From NCBI GenBank assembly GCA_015060325.1, contig SUYQ01000023.1:1-43274 (forward strand): a DNA stretch of 43,274 nucleotides, written 5' to 3'. Positions 26,061 to 35,254 of this stretch are shown in pieces (the stretch's first letter is position 1; each line of letters begins with the position of its first letter). Source of the stretch: Bacteroidales bacterium (lineage in GTDB: Bacteria > Bacteroidota > Bacteroidia > Bacteroidales > UBA932). The notes under the pieces are model-generated. The model was not told the origin of the DNA. It made no database searches and saw nothing but the letters and a program-made list of their open reading frames with translations. Position numbers and translations under genes: made by a program.

Positions 26061-26112
26061 GATAAATTAATTGGGTTAGTATAAATGTGAATTAAATAAA
26101 TTTCTATAGTTT

Positions 26113-26150
26113 ATAGATTTCTCCACTCACTTCGTTCGGTCGAAATGACA
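26113..26150. repeat. Short palindromic repeat, copy A
   Basis: An ATAGATTTCTCCACTCACTT start and a TTCGTTCGGTCGAAATGACA end mark this copy. The termini ATTTC-TCC and GGTCGAAAT are nearly complementary. Related copies lie at 37891-37919 and 43036-43138. A fragment (CAGTCGAAAT) follows at about 26160-26169. It fills the 113-base gap between GHL10 copy 2 and the BACON lipoprotein gene, which otherwise holds nothing I can identify. Confidence 0.75.
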
Positions 26151-26173
26151 TAACATACTCAGTCGAAATATTA

Positions 26174-27589
26174 TCAGAGAGACTCTAAATATCGGTCAAA
26201 GCCCTTCTTTATGTCATCCCAGTAGTCATACATCTTTATATGGCAAAGGTCAAAGAAGAACATGCCTTCTGTCGATGCATTGATGCAGGCGTCCACGATG
26301 TCAGGCATCAAAGCTCCCTGGCCGCCATTCTCAAAGCCTGTAGAGTTTCCGATGTCAGGGCCTCCTATGAAAGGAACGTCTCCGGCAAATACCGTCTGAG
26401 CCCTCTTGCAGAATCCCTGCATGGTCCACTCACTATTTCCATAAATGGACTTGGTAGAGGCATATGCTCCGATGATCATTATGTCGCAATGATCCGCATA
26501 TCCATACTGATTGTAATCAGCTGTCGCCCAACTATATGCATTCTTCGCATTGTAGTTCGGACTTGCCCAGTTCACTCCGGAATAATAGTAACTTGAATAC
26601 CAAGCTCCCACATATGCTCCGAAACGGATATCAGGATTTACGGAATGTACCCTTGCTGAGGCCTTCTCCATGAAGTCATGTATGTTCTTGGCACGGAACT
26701 CCATCCATTGCACCTGTTTCTTGGTTACAGGACTGCTTAGCTCACCTTCGCCTGGAGCGAAAATATCATCAGGCCAGTTTTGGACTTTCTCTCCTATATA
26801 TTCCTCGAACTTCTTGCGCGAAACCTCAGAGAAGTCACTCTTGAGATCGTTGTCATCATAGCGGCAACGGTCAAGAATGATACCCTTCACGTCATATGCA
26901 GCAAGATCCTCGAGGATTCCGAGAAGATACTCTACGACTTCGTCATTGGCAGGATTGAGGAACTTGGTTCCTGTTCCCATATCCATACAGTTCACAAGTC
27001 CATCAGGAGTGTTTACTACACTTGCCCATTCTCTCTTTGCTGTGCCATCGAAAAGAGGTCCATCAGAGCCGAGGCCATAAGGACATTCCTTTCCGCCGAC
27101 CATGGTATTGATGGCAGCATAAACATCAAGTCCTTCCTTCTTTCCTGCATCGATGAAAGCCTGCAGATAGTCAAAATCCGCAGTTCTCTGGAGCCATTTG
27201 TATCCGCCTGTAACCCAGGCGTCCACCTGAGTGACAGGTCCTTCAACATCAGACTTGAAGAGAACGCCGGCTGTTGTCGGACGCACTTCTACGATAACTC
27301 CCGTAAAGCCGGTCTCCTTGAGACGTGCCATATCCCTGGAGATATTCTCCTTGTCGTTTGCATAGTCCTTGAAGTTAGCAGCAGCATCAATCCATACCAG
27401 ACGTGCCTTAGCCTCCTTTACTTCAGGTTTTTCTTCACCCGGTTTCTCATCTTCAGGCTTTTCCTCCTCAGGCTTCTGGGTTTCCTCTTCTTTCCAGTTG
27501 TCATTCCATATATAATCGTCATCCGGTTTATCGCACTCGATAAAAGCCAGAACAGACAAGCATAGGAATATGTTTCTTATTATCCTCAT
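26174..27589 (-). CDS. GHL10-type glycoside hydrolase lipoprotein, copy 2
   Basis: 471 residues with a lipoprotein signal (lipid cysteine C19, then D-K-P-D-D-D) and a Glu/Lys/Pro-rich tether at about 30-58. The TIM-barrel blocks match copy 1: RLVWIDAAANFKDYAND, VIVEVRPT, YAAINTM, VKGIILDRCRYDD, FGAYVGAWY, GVNWASPNY, SEWTMQGFC, IGGPDIGN and FFFDLCHI. It sits inside the SusCD operon, six bases after the phosphodiester glycosidase gene, so the two enzymes should be made together. Substrate unknown; the acidic tether and lipobox suggest surface location. Confidence 0.82.
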   Translation of the reverse strand: MRIIRNIFLCLSVLAFIECDKPDDDYIWNDNWKEEETQKPEEEKPEDEKPGEEKPEVKEAKARLVWIDAAANFKDYANDKENISRDMARLKETGFTGVIVEVRPTTAGVLFKSDVEGPVTQVDAWVTGGYKWLQRTADFDYLQAFIDAGKKEGLDVYAAINTMVGGKECPYGLGSDGPLFDGTAKREWASVVNTPDGLVNCMDMGTGTKFLNPANDEVVEYLLGILEDLAAYDVKGIILDRCRYDDNDLKSDFSEVSRKKFEEYIGEKVQNWPDDIFAPGEGELSSPVTKKQVQWMEFRAKNIHDFMEKASARVHSVNPDIRFGAYVGAWYSSYYYSGVNWASPNYNAKNAYSWATADYNQYGYADHCDIMIIGAYASTKSIYGNSEWTMQGFCKRAQTVFAGDVPFIGGPDIGNSTGFENGGQGALMPDIVDACINASTEGMFFFDLCHIKMYDYWDDIKKGFDRYLESL

Positions 27590-27595
27590 CAGTTA

Positions 27596-28651
27596 TTATT
27601 TGATCATTATAGTACTGCCGACAGCACGCTGTGAGCCGTCAGACACCTTGATGGTCTCCTTGCCGTTTACAAGCATGCAGCTTGATCCGCCTCCGTCGAG
27701 GTTGATTGCCTCGACACATCCCAGATCAAGAAGTACATTTGCGACATCAGCAGTAGTCAAGCCATAAACGCCTTCAGTCATCTGTCTTCCTTCGCAGACA
27801 AAGGTAATCAATTTTTTGTCAGCTGTGACACCGATTGCAGTGCGTGGCTGATTGCTGTCTGGCCCGATGCCTGAACCGCCGTTGAAAAGTTCCTCGACAT
27901 AAGTATCCTTGAACTTTCCTCCGTCAATCAGAAGCGGGCCGCCTCCGATCGCAGTCTTTGCAGCGAACTCTTCACCTCCTTCAGGATAAGAAGCAGTCGG
28001 CTGCTTTGCAGGCTTGGCCTCCCATGTATTTTCGGATGGAGCAGGATACATATAGTGGTTATCCCATGTCCTGTAAGTCCAGCAAGCATCAAAATCTCCC
28101 GACTCTGACTCAAGAAGAGCTGCACGGGTCGGATAATACATTGTAACCCAGTCCTCGGATGCATAGTTTATATTATATGCAAGGACCTCAGAGTTTCTTA
28201 CTGCAAGGCTTGAAGAATAGTTCTTTCCGCCTGAAGCATAGAAGAAACCCGCATTGATGACAATCGGCCAATTGCCCTCATCATAGACTGTTGAAGGAGT
28301 CTTGAAAGCATCCGTAGTGCCTTCCATTCCAGCATCATTGATACTCCAGATATCCCACTCTGCGGAAGCAAGATCTGCTACTGCAATATATGCAACAGCC
28401 TTCTTGCCCACCAGAGATTCCGGAGCCTTGTAAACCTTGATATACTCTGGAAGAGTACCATAGTCAGAAGTCACATCATACCATTTGTCGATAGTTGCAT
28501 CCTCTGCCGGTTTTTCAGGCTCTTCAGGCTCTTCAGGAGCCGGAACTTCAACCTCTGGATCCTCCCATGGCCAGTCCTGCTCAACGCTCTGCTTGTCCTC
28601 GCAGGACATTGCGAGGACAGCAGCAGCGATAATCATGATTATAGTCTTCAT
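27596..28651 (-). CDS. Phosphodiester glycosidase (NAGPA-domain) lipoprotein
   Basis: 351 residues with a lipoprotein signal (C17, then Glu-Asp) and a Pro/Glu tether at about 28-50. The catalytic domain is of the NAGPA type. Its blocks are VINAGFFYASGG near 132, AIGGGPLLIDGG near 235, PRTAIGVTADKKLITFVCEGR, and the strongly conserved GLTTADVANVLLDLGCVEAINLDGGGSSCM near 300-325. The human relative removes GlcNAc from GlcNAc-1-phospho-mannose, and bacterial relatives cleave sugar-1-phosphodiesters. It points to a substrate whose sugar is linked through phosphate. The gene is packed four bases after the DUF5018 gene in the SusCD operon. Confidence 0.88.
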   Translation of the reverse strand: MKTIIMIIAAAVLAMSCEDKQSVEQDWPWEDPEVEVPAPEEPEEPEKPAEDATIDKWYDVTSDYGTLPEYIKVYKAPESLVGKKAVAYIAVADLASAEWDIWSINDAGMEGTTDAFKTPSTVYDEGNWPIVINAGFFYASGGKNYSSSLAVRNSEVLAYNINYASEDWVTMYYPTRAALLESESGDFDACWTYRTWDNHYMYPAPSENTWEAKPAKQPTASYPEGGEEFAAKTAIGGGPLLIDGGKFKDTYVEELFNGGSGIGPDSNQPRTAIGVTADKKLITFVCEGRQMTEGVYGLTTADVANVLLDLGCVEAINLDGGGSSCMLVNGKETIKVSDGSQRAVGSTIMIK

Positions 28652-28654
28652 CTG

Positions 28655-30346
28655 TTAAATGTCAATACAATCAGCAACATAACCACCGATTACACCGGCA
28701 TTATGGTCAAAGTAGAATATATAAACCTTGAATCCGTCTGCAGAAGGTGCCATGATCACATCAGCAGCAGCACATCCCTGAGCAGCAGTCTGGAACCACT
28801 CGATAGCGGTATCTGCAAGTACAGGTTTCATATCCTTGATAGCTGTCGGAGTGCTTGTGTCGAACACTCGCAGCTGAGGACCGATGCCCCACATAGGGAA
28901 GTGGCTGGTAGTCAGATGAATGGTATAAGTAGCATTGTTATATGTCTTCGACTCCATCACATTGGTGTTGTAGTTTGTAGTCACATCCATATCTGCGAGT
29001 GGACATGTAGCTGCAATGGCACCATTTCCGTTGATGTAAGTGATGGTGTTGTCAGAATAGTAGCAAAGCATCACACCGTCTTCAGGCTTGGCTGATACAG
29101 GAACAACCTTGGCTGCGTTTGTCGGAGCAGCACCCCAGCTTAGTGCGAGACCTGCAAGGTCAATAGTCTCTGTTGAAACCACCGCACCACCAGAAACAAC
29201 TACCCTTGTATATTTGCTGGTCTCTGTCACACCTGCAATACCCTCATGTGTAAGGATGATGACAGCATCAGAATCAATGTTTCCGTGAACTTTGACATGG
29301 TATCCCACAGGAACATCGGTAGCATTCTCGAATGAGTGGAAGAGAACCGGAGCCTCGGTCACTGACTTGGTCTTGTAAATCTCAACCATTCCGCCAGCAT
29401 CTACGTGATTGGTAATGAGGACATTGCCTCCCTCATCACTTGTAACAGCACCAGGAGTAGCACTTCCGAGATTGATTTCGCCCTGTTTTACACCGGTAAG
29501 GCCATCAAGGTATACCGGAGTTGTTCCGTCACCGAAGCATACTATCAATGAACCACCTGCATATGCGAGTGTAGGGTTGACAGTCACAGTGTATTCAGGG
29601 AATCCGAGACGGCTCACAGGCTCGAAGTTGAAGAGCTGTCGGACAGACTTCTCACGGAATCCATAAGGGATCTTGGTAGGGTACTTCTTGATGATCTTAT
29701 ATGTGCAAGTAGTCTTGCCATCCTGAGCTGTCACAGTAACTTCCTGCTCATTGTTGTAGTCCTTTGCAACAGAAAGATCGGTATTGACAGTAGCGTGTGC
29801 ACAAGCTGAAGCTTCTGCCTTGAATCCGCTGAGGTCGTCAACCGAGAAGAGATAGATCTCCTTGGTGTCATCATTGATGAATCCGTCGATTCTGTACGGC
29901 TCTGTAAGAGCAAAAGTCATGAGGTTGCACTTTGCAGACTTTGTTCTCTTACCAGTGATGATGATAGGACGGCTTACGCCTCTGTTATCAGTAAATGTAA
30001 AGTGATTCTCCTGATTGAGGTCAAGCACAGTCAAAGGAGGATCAATCTTACAGTCCGGTGCAAGTTCTGCGCGAACTCGCAGGTTAGACATGTAGATAGT
30101 AGTAGGGTCAGTACTTTCCTCTGGGAAGAACCACGGAATCGGAATCACATAAACGTCTGTCTCAGGATCAGTCACATCGAGACGGGCAATAGCTTGATCC
30201 ACATACTTACCTGAAGTGAAGTATGCTGTGAGGCTGGTGATGCCCTGGCGCTCCACTGTCGGCTTAACAGATTCATAATCTGGCTTCTGGCACGAAGAAA
30301 TCAGTGCCAGAGCCGAAACCATGAGTAAATAATATATCTTCTTCAT
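28655..30346 (-). CDS. DUF5018-like surface lipoprotein
   Basis: 563 residues with a lipoprotein signal (MKKIYYLLMVSALALISSC, C19). The N-terminal 210 residues contain immunoglobulin-like modules of the DUF5018 type (ITSLTAYF...; KKYPTKIPYGF at about 215). The rest (230-563) is beta-rich with regularly spaced GG/SDEGGN/DG turns, as in a propeller. The C-terminal half resembles that of the BACON lipoprotein in layout (paired statements of time, place and display such as AAYVCTGPGATY/AVIILTHEG). It lies directly after susD, the usual slot for an outer-surface glycan-binding protein. The exact ligand is unknown. Confidence 0.72.
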   Translation of the reverse strand: MKKIYYLLMVSALALISSCQKPDYESVKPTVERQGITSLTAYFTSGKYVDQAIARLDVTDPETDVYVIPIPWFFPEESTDPTTIYMSNLRVRAELAPDCKIDPPLTVLDLNQENHFTFTDNRGVSRPIIITGKRTKSAKCNLMTFALTEPYRIDGFINDDTKEIYLFSVDDLSGFKAEASACAHATVNTDLSVAKDYNNEQEVTVTAQDGKTTCTYKIIKKYPTKIPYGFREKSVRQLFNFEPVSRLGFPEYTVTVNPTLAYAGGSLIVCFGDGTTPVYLDGLTGVKQGEINLGSATPGAVTSDEGGNVLITNHVDAGGMVEIYKTKSVTEAPVLFHSFENATDVPVGYHVKVHGNIDSDAVIILTHEGIAGVTETSKYTRVVVSGGAVVSTETIDLAGLALSWGAAPTNAAKVVPVSAKPEDGVMLCYYSDNTITYINGNGAIAATCPLADMDVTTNYNTNVMESKTYNNATYTIHLTTSHFPMWGIGPQLRVFDTSTPTAIKDMKPVLADTAIEWFQTAAQGCAAADVIMAPSADGFKVYIFYFDHNAGVIGGYVADCIDI

Positions 30347-30364
30347 ATCAAATATGCATTTTTA

Positions 30365-32020
30365 TTAATTCCACTCAGTGAATTGGTTCACAAGAGAGTT
30401 GCTTGTAAGCTCACTGGTAGGAAGAGGGAATCTGTACATCTTCTCAAGGAAGTTTCTGTCCTTGTCATCAACTGAAACGTAGTTGTATGTAAATGTACCG
30501 TCATCATTCTTCTCGATCTTGAGACCATGGAGCTGATATCCTGAAAGTCCCTCAGGATACTGCTTGTGAGCCACACCCCAACGGCGGAGGTCCCAATACC
30601 AAAGACCTTCATATGCAAGCTCAACCTTGCGCTCCTGGCGGATAACTTCCCAAAGGTCTGAACCTGACTTATCTGTATAAGGAAGTCCTACCCTTGAACG
30701 GATGGCTTTGATTGCCTCATTTGCTGCAGCAGTTTCACCAAGTTCATAGCAAGCCTCTGCCTTGTTGAGGAGAACCTCACCGTAGCGGATAATAGTCAGA
30801 GGCTGAACGCTACCGGACTCAGTAATCACATTATGTTCTTCGTCAACCATCTTGCGGAGATAATAACCTGTGGTTGAGCGTCCCTTTGGCTCACGCTCTA
30901 GATTCCACTGGCACCATCCGTCTGCACCACCGACATAAGACTCGATTGTACGGTCTTTCCACTTTGCACCATTATAAAGGACAGATGCCTGGAATCGTGG
31001 TTCAAGCTGTTCGTATGGCGGAGTCTTGGTAGTTGTACCATGCCATTCTGTCCAATCCGGGAATCCACCATTTGCATACTCATAAGACTCTACCATTTCC
31101 TGGGTAGGTGTACCATATCCACCACCTGACTCACCTTTGAGTGTATAATCTCCACCAGGAGTATAGTAGAAGTCGAAGCTATGTGTAACACCCTGAGTTC
31201 TGTCGAAGAGATACTGGAGGATAGCCTCGTTATTACCAGCTGTAACAGCCTTGGCATACGAGTCCTTGTAATTTGCTTCAAGAGCATAACCAAGCTTCTC
31301 GACTTCCTCAGCCGCAGTCTTTACGACTTCCCATCTCTCAGCATAAAGCATTGCACGTGAAAGGAATGCCCATGCAGCACCCTTATTAAGGCGACCGTTT
31401 GAAGCAGTTCTTTCAGGAAGGTTGGCAGCAGCATACTCAAGGTCTGACTGGATGAAGTCCCATCCTTCTGCCTCAGTATTAAGAGCTTTGTCCTTGGTGA
31501 TCTTCGAAAGATCCTCGTCATAAATGATAACCTCCTTATATCTCTTTACGAGATCGAAGTACATGAATGCACGCATGAAACGAAGTTCAGCCTCAAGACG
31601 GACCTTGTCTTCTGCAGACATCTGACCGTACTTCTTCAACTCAGAGATAGATTGGTTGATACGACGGATTGCACCGTACCACGAACTCCAGGATCCCATA
31701 TATGTATCAACATATCCAGCAGAAAATGTTGTTGCCTCGCCATAAGCGATTTCACTAGGGATGAAGCATAGGGCGTTATAGTTGTATGAACCATATTTCA
31801 TCTGGTCAGTGAAAGCTTCTGTCTGACCAGCGCTGCTCTGACTCATTGTCACATCATAAATATAGCTGTAAATGTAGTTGAGCGAATACTCAGCAGACTG
31901 AGTAGTTGCCCATATAGTCTTGTCAGACACTCTATCAGGAGGTGTCATATCAAGCATAGACGTGCACGATGGCAGGCCGATCAGCGCTGCGACGAAAAAT
32001 GTCTTAAATATATTCTTCAT
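30365..32020 (-). CDS. SusD/RagB-family nutrient-binding lipoprotein
   Basis: 551 residues with a lipoprotein signal (C19) and the canonical start SMLDMTPPDRVSDKTIW. Features include the TPR-like helical region (ELRFMRAFMYFDLVKRY near 150) and the C-terminal SusD block E-A-x2-AIKAIRSRVGLPY...RQERKVELAYEGLWYWDLRRW near 430-480. The family caps the SusC channel and captures oligosaccharides. It starts 13 bases after susC. Confidence 0.96.
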   Translation of the reverse strand: MKNIFKTFFVAALIGLPSCTSMLDMTPPDRVSDKTIWATTQSAEYSLNYIYSYIYDVTMSQSSAGQTEAFTDQMKYGSYNYNALCFIPSEIAYGEATTFSAGYVDTYMGSWSSWYGAIRRINQSISELKKYGQMSAEDKVRLEAELRFMRAFMYFDLVKRYKEVIIYDEDLSKITKDKALNTEAEGWDFIQSDLEYAAANLPERTASNGRLNKGAAWAFLSRAMLYAERWEVVKTAAEEVEKLGYALEANYKDSYAKAVTAGNNEAILQYLFDRTQGVTHSFDFYYTPGGDYTLKGESGGGYGTPTQEMVESYEYANGGFPDWTEWHGTTTKTPPYEQLEPRFQASVLYNGAKWKDRTIESYVGGADGWCQWNLEREPKGRSTTGYYLRKMVDEEHNVITESGSVQPLTIIRYGEVLLNKAEACYELGETAAANEAIKAIRSRVGLPYTDKSGSDLWEVIRQERKVELAYEGLWYWDLRRWGVAHKQYPEGLSGYQLHGLKIEKNDDGTFTYNYVSVDDKDRNFLEKMYRFPLPTSELTSNSLVNQFTEWN

Positions 32021-32033
32021 AATGATAATCCTC

Positions 32034-35000
32034 CTAGAATGTTAAAGTAAGACCACCCATGAGCAGACGCTGCTGAGGGTAATAACCATTGTTTACACCT
32101 GGTGACTCCGGGTCGATTCCTTCAGGAAGTCCGTCAATAGTAAAGATGTTCTGTCCCTCAACAAAAAGACGGAGTGCCTGGATACCGATCTTTGAAGTCC
32201 ATTTGTTAGGGAAAGTATATCCCAACTGTGCTGACTTGAGACGGATATATTTACCGTCACGGAGCCAGAATGTCGATGCAAGACCGTTGTCTCCACCATG
32301 TCCAGGAGCACCGAGGGTAATACGTGGGAATGTTCCGTCAGGATTGTAGATGCTGTAAGCATTCTCGACAAGGAATAATGGAGAATTACCATTCTCTTTG
32401 AATGTCTGTGTCCAGAATGTATTATCGTCATTACCGTTGCCATATGTTCCTGTAAGGGACACATCGAAGAGGGCACCACCCGTGAACTGGGCATTGAAAT
32501 CGATGCCGTTCCAAGCAAAGTCAAGATTGAGACCGTAAGTGAGCTGAGGACGGTTCGGACGACCTACAAGGCCCTTGTCATAACTGTCTATCTCACCGTC
32601 ACCGTTAAGGTCAACATACTTAATGTCACCGACACATGGACGTGTTCCATACCATGCGCTGTTGTCAATCTCTTCTTCGCTCTTGTAAAGACCGTCTGCT
32701 GTCCAAGCGAGGAACGATCCTACAGGCTTTCCTGTAAGTTTCCATATTTCCGGAGCATTCGGTTCATCCGAGTAGATGAGCCAACGCGACTTTGCATAAG
32801 TGAGGCTGGCACTGATGCCATAGATGAACGGCTTGCCGCCCGCCATGAACTGATTGCGGTGTGTCAAGAGGACATCAATACCACGAACGTCAATCGAGTG
32901 CTTGTTTACAACTGTAGGATAATATCCTCCCATTGATGATGGGAAGCCTGACCCCTGGGCTGTAAGCATGTCATATGTCCAGTTATAGAATGCATCCACC
33001 TCAGCACCGAGGAGACCGTTCCACATCGTGAAGTCGAATCCGACGTTGTATGAAAGAGTCTTCTCCCATGTAAGGTTGACATTTGGGACAACTGAAGCAT
33101 AATATGCTGGGTTGGTATTAGTCGCACCATTATACTGGCCGTAGATTACCTTGCTACCCCACTGAGAATATGTACTGAGGAAGGTGTATGCGCTGGCATT
33201 GTCATTACCAAGCAGACCCACCGAACCACGGATCTTAAGATCATCGAGGAAGTTGCTTGCACCCTGCATCCAAGGCTCCTTTGAAAGTCTCCAGCCGACT
33301 GATGCTGAAGGGAAGAATCCCCAACGTGTATCAGCCATACCGGCAAACTTATATGAGCCGTCATAGCGTCCTGTAAACTCAGCTAGATATCTCTCGTCAT
33401 AGTCATATCTGAGACGGAATACATATCCGATAGAACGAGAAGCGCTGCTCCATCCTGAAATAGGGCTGTCTGCAGGCTTACCGTTCGGAAGTTCTGGAAG
33501 AGAAGCGAAAGGAATCTCCTTTGCATATGCAGAGTGAGCATTTCCCTTATATTCACGAAATTCGCCGAGGGCGAGAGCCTCTACATTGTGCTTGCCGAAT
33601 TTGTTGACATATGAAATGCTGGCCTGTCCGACCATAGACTGTGAGTAAGATGTACCCTCACCGAGCTCTACTCCGTTACCTACTCCACGTGGGTCAGTCA
33701 TATCAATGTAATTGCCATCGGAAAAAGCCTTGAGATAATATGGAGTATTAAGGTTCTTATTGAAAGATGTACCATAGTCGAATGAACCTGAGACCTTGAG
33801 CTGAAGTCCCTTTACACCTGGAACATCAAATGCAAGGGCAGCATTTGCCGATATGTCCATACCACGTGTCTTCTTGTATCCTGACTCGTAAATAGCAGCC
33901 AGAGGAGAATGCGGAAGTCCTGTATTGGCTTTCAGAGATGCCGTATAGAGTCCATCCACTCTTTCAGGAAGATATGGGTGCATCATAATTGTCTGGCTAC
34001 CGATTGAAAGCCAATGCGGCTCATCTACCCAAGAGCCGGAATAAGATCCTCCTGTACTATAAGCTGGAGTACTTCTGTTAGAAAGGACACCTGAGATACC
34101 GATATTGAAGTGGAAATACTTCGCGAAATTAGACTCGATGTTGGTGCGGACATTGTATCTGTCATAGTTATAATTGTCGATATTACCCTTCTGTCCGAGG
34201 TAACCGAAAGAAGCGAAGTATCGTACATTCTCGGATCCACCCTGAACTGTAACATTGTGCTTCTGGGTAAGACCGGTACCGAATACCTTGTCGATGTAGT
34301 TTACATTGTCCCATCCGTCGGTAGGGTCACCGTTTGTCATCATCTCGACCTGTTCCTTTGTAAAATAAGGGACATAATCAGCTTCTGAGGCAATCGCTCC
34401 TGATGCAAGCTGGTCCATCATCTGAGCTACATTATAGTAGTATGCGAACTGAGGACCGTCCATGAACTCAGGGAAGTTTGCATTGAGGGATGCACCGAGA
34501 GAAGCGTTGTATGTGATCTTGGTCTTACCCTTCTCACCCTTCTTTGTTGTGACGATGATCACACCGCCGGATGCCTGAAGACCATACACGGCTGCAGAGG
34601 CACCGTCCTTCAGAACTGACACGCTTTCGATGTCAGCTGGGTCGATATCGTTGATATTATCAACTGGGAATCCGTCAACAACATATGAAACAGCATTGAT
34701 TGATCCACGGATACGGAGTGATGCCTGGTCGAGACCTGGCTCTCCAGACTCCTGGACTGAAGAAATACCAGGAAGCTTACCGGCGAGGAGCTGCGATACG
34801 TTGGTAGAAGGAGCCTTGAGGAGTTCTTCACCCTTCATTGCAGAAACGGCAGATGTCATTGAAGACTTCTTCTGCACACCGTAACCGACAACGATTGTCT
34901 CTTCGAGGAAGGTTGCATCCTCCGCCATAGTTACATTAAGTTTGGTGAGGGAGCCGTCACAAGTGAAGGTCTGATCTCCCATACCGAGGCTGGTGAAAAG

Positions 35001-35219
35001 AACCACGTCACCTTTTTTAAGTCCGGAAAGGCTATAGTTTCCGGCATCATCTGTCATTGTACCGTTGGAGGTACCGCTGACCAGGACGGCCACGCCCGGA
35101 AGAGGCTGACCATCAGCGTCGGTTACTTTTCCCTTCAAGGTAGGCTGGGCATAAGATAATGCTGCCCCCCCCAAGAGGAAAATCAACGCGACCAGCAGAT
35201 TCTTGTAAATCGCTTTCAT
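32034..35219 (-). CDS. SusC/RagA-family TonB-dependent outer-membrane transporter
   Basis: 1061 residues. A Sec signal peptide ends near 24 (ALSYAQ). An N-terminal carboxypeptidase-D-like domain follows at 27-105 (LKGKVTDADGQPLPGVAVLV). The TonB box region has ETIVVGYGVQKKSSMTSAV. The plug lies at about 115-225, with LRIRGS...VDGFPVDNIND and SVLKDGASAAVYGLQASGGVIIVTTKKG. The 22-strand barrel ends in ...MGGLTLTF. It imports glycan fragments across the outer membrane, powered by TonB. The partner susD follows directly. A 35-base gap without terminator separates it from the upstream GHL10 gene. Confidence 0.97.
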   Translation of the reverse strand: MKAIYKNLLVALIFLLGGAALSYAQPTLKGKVTDADGQPLPGVAVLVSGTSNGTMTDDAGNYSLSGLKKGDVVLFTSLGMGDQTFTCDGSLTKLNVTMAEDATFLEETIVVGYGVQKKSSMTSAVSAMKGEELLKAPSTNVSQLLAGKLPGISSVQESGEPGLDQASLRIRGSINAVSYVVDGFPVDNINDIDPADIESVSVLKDGASAAVYGLQASGGVIIVTTKKGEKGKTKITYNASLGASLNANFPEFMDGPQFAYYYNVAQMMDQLASGAIASEADYVPYFTKEQVEMMTNGDPTDGWDNVNYIDKVFGTGLTQKHNVTVQGGSENVRYFASFGYLGQKGNIDNYNYDRYNVRTNIESNFAKYFHFNIGISGVLSNRSTPAYSTGGSYSGSWVDEPHWLSIGSQTIMMHPYLPERVDGLYTASLKANTGLPHSPLAAIYESGYKKTRGMDISANAALAFDVPGVKGLQLKVSGSFDYGTSFNKNLNTPYYLKAFSDGNYIDMTDPRGVGNGVELGEGTSYSQSMVGQASISYVNKFGKHNVEALALGEFREYKGNAHSAYAKEIPFASLPELPNGKPADSPISGWSSASRSIGYVFRLRYDYDERYLAEFTGRYDGSYKFAGMADTRWGFFPSASVGWRLSKEPWMQGASNFLDDLKIRGSVGLLGNDNASAYTFLSTYSQWGSKVIYGQYNGATNTNPAYYASVVPNVNLTWEKTLSYNVGFDFTMWNGLLGAEVDAFYNWTYDMLTAQGSGFPSSMGGYYPTVVNKHSIDVRGIDVLLTHRNQFMAGGKPFIYGISASLTYAKSRWLIYSDEPNAPEIWKLTGKPVGSFLAWTADGLYKSEEEIDNSAWYGTRPCVGDIKYVDLNGDGEIDSYDKGLVGRPNRPQLTYGLNLDFAWNGIDFNAQFTGGALFDVSLTGTYGNGNDDNTFWTQTFKENGNSPLFLVENAYSIYNPDGTFPRITLGAPGHGGDNGLASTFWLRDGKYIRLKSAQLGYTFPNKWTSKIGIQALRLFVEGQNIFTIDGLPEGIDPESPGVNNGYYPQQRLLMGGLTLTF

Positions 35220-35254
35220 TGGGTTATATGATTAGTTAGTTGGGTTAAATTCTA

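Noticed and set aside
26780..27565. 261-codon plus-strand frame antisense to GHL10 copy 2
   Set aside because: The minus-strand gene has a signal peptide, domain blocks and paralogues; the plus frame has none of these.
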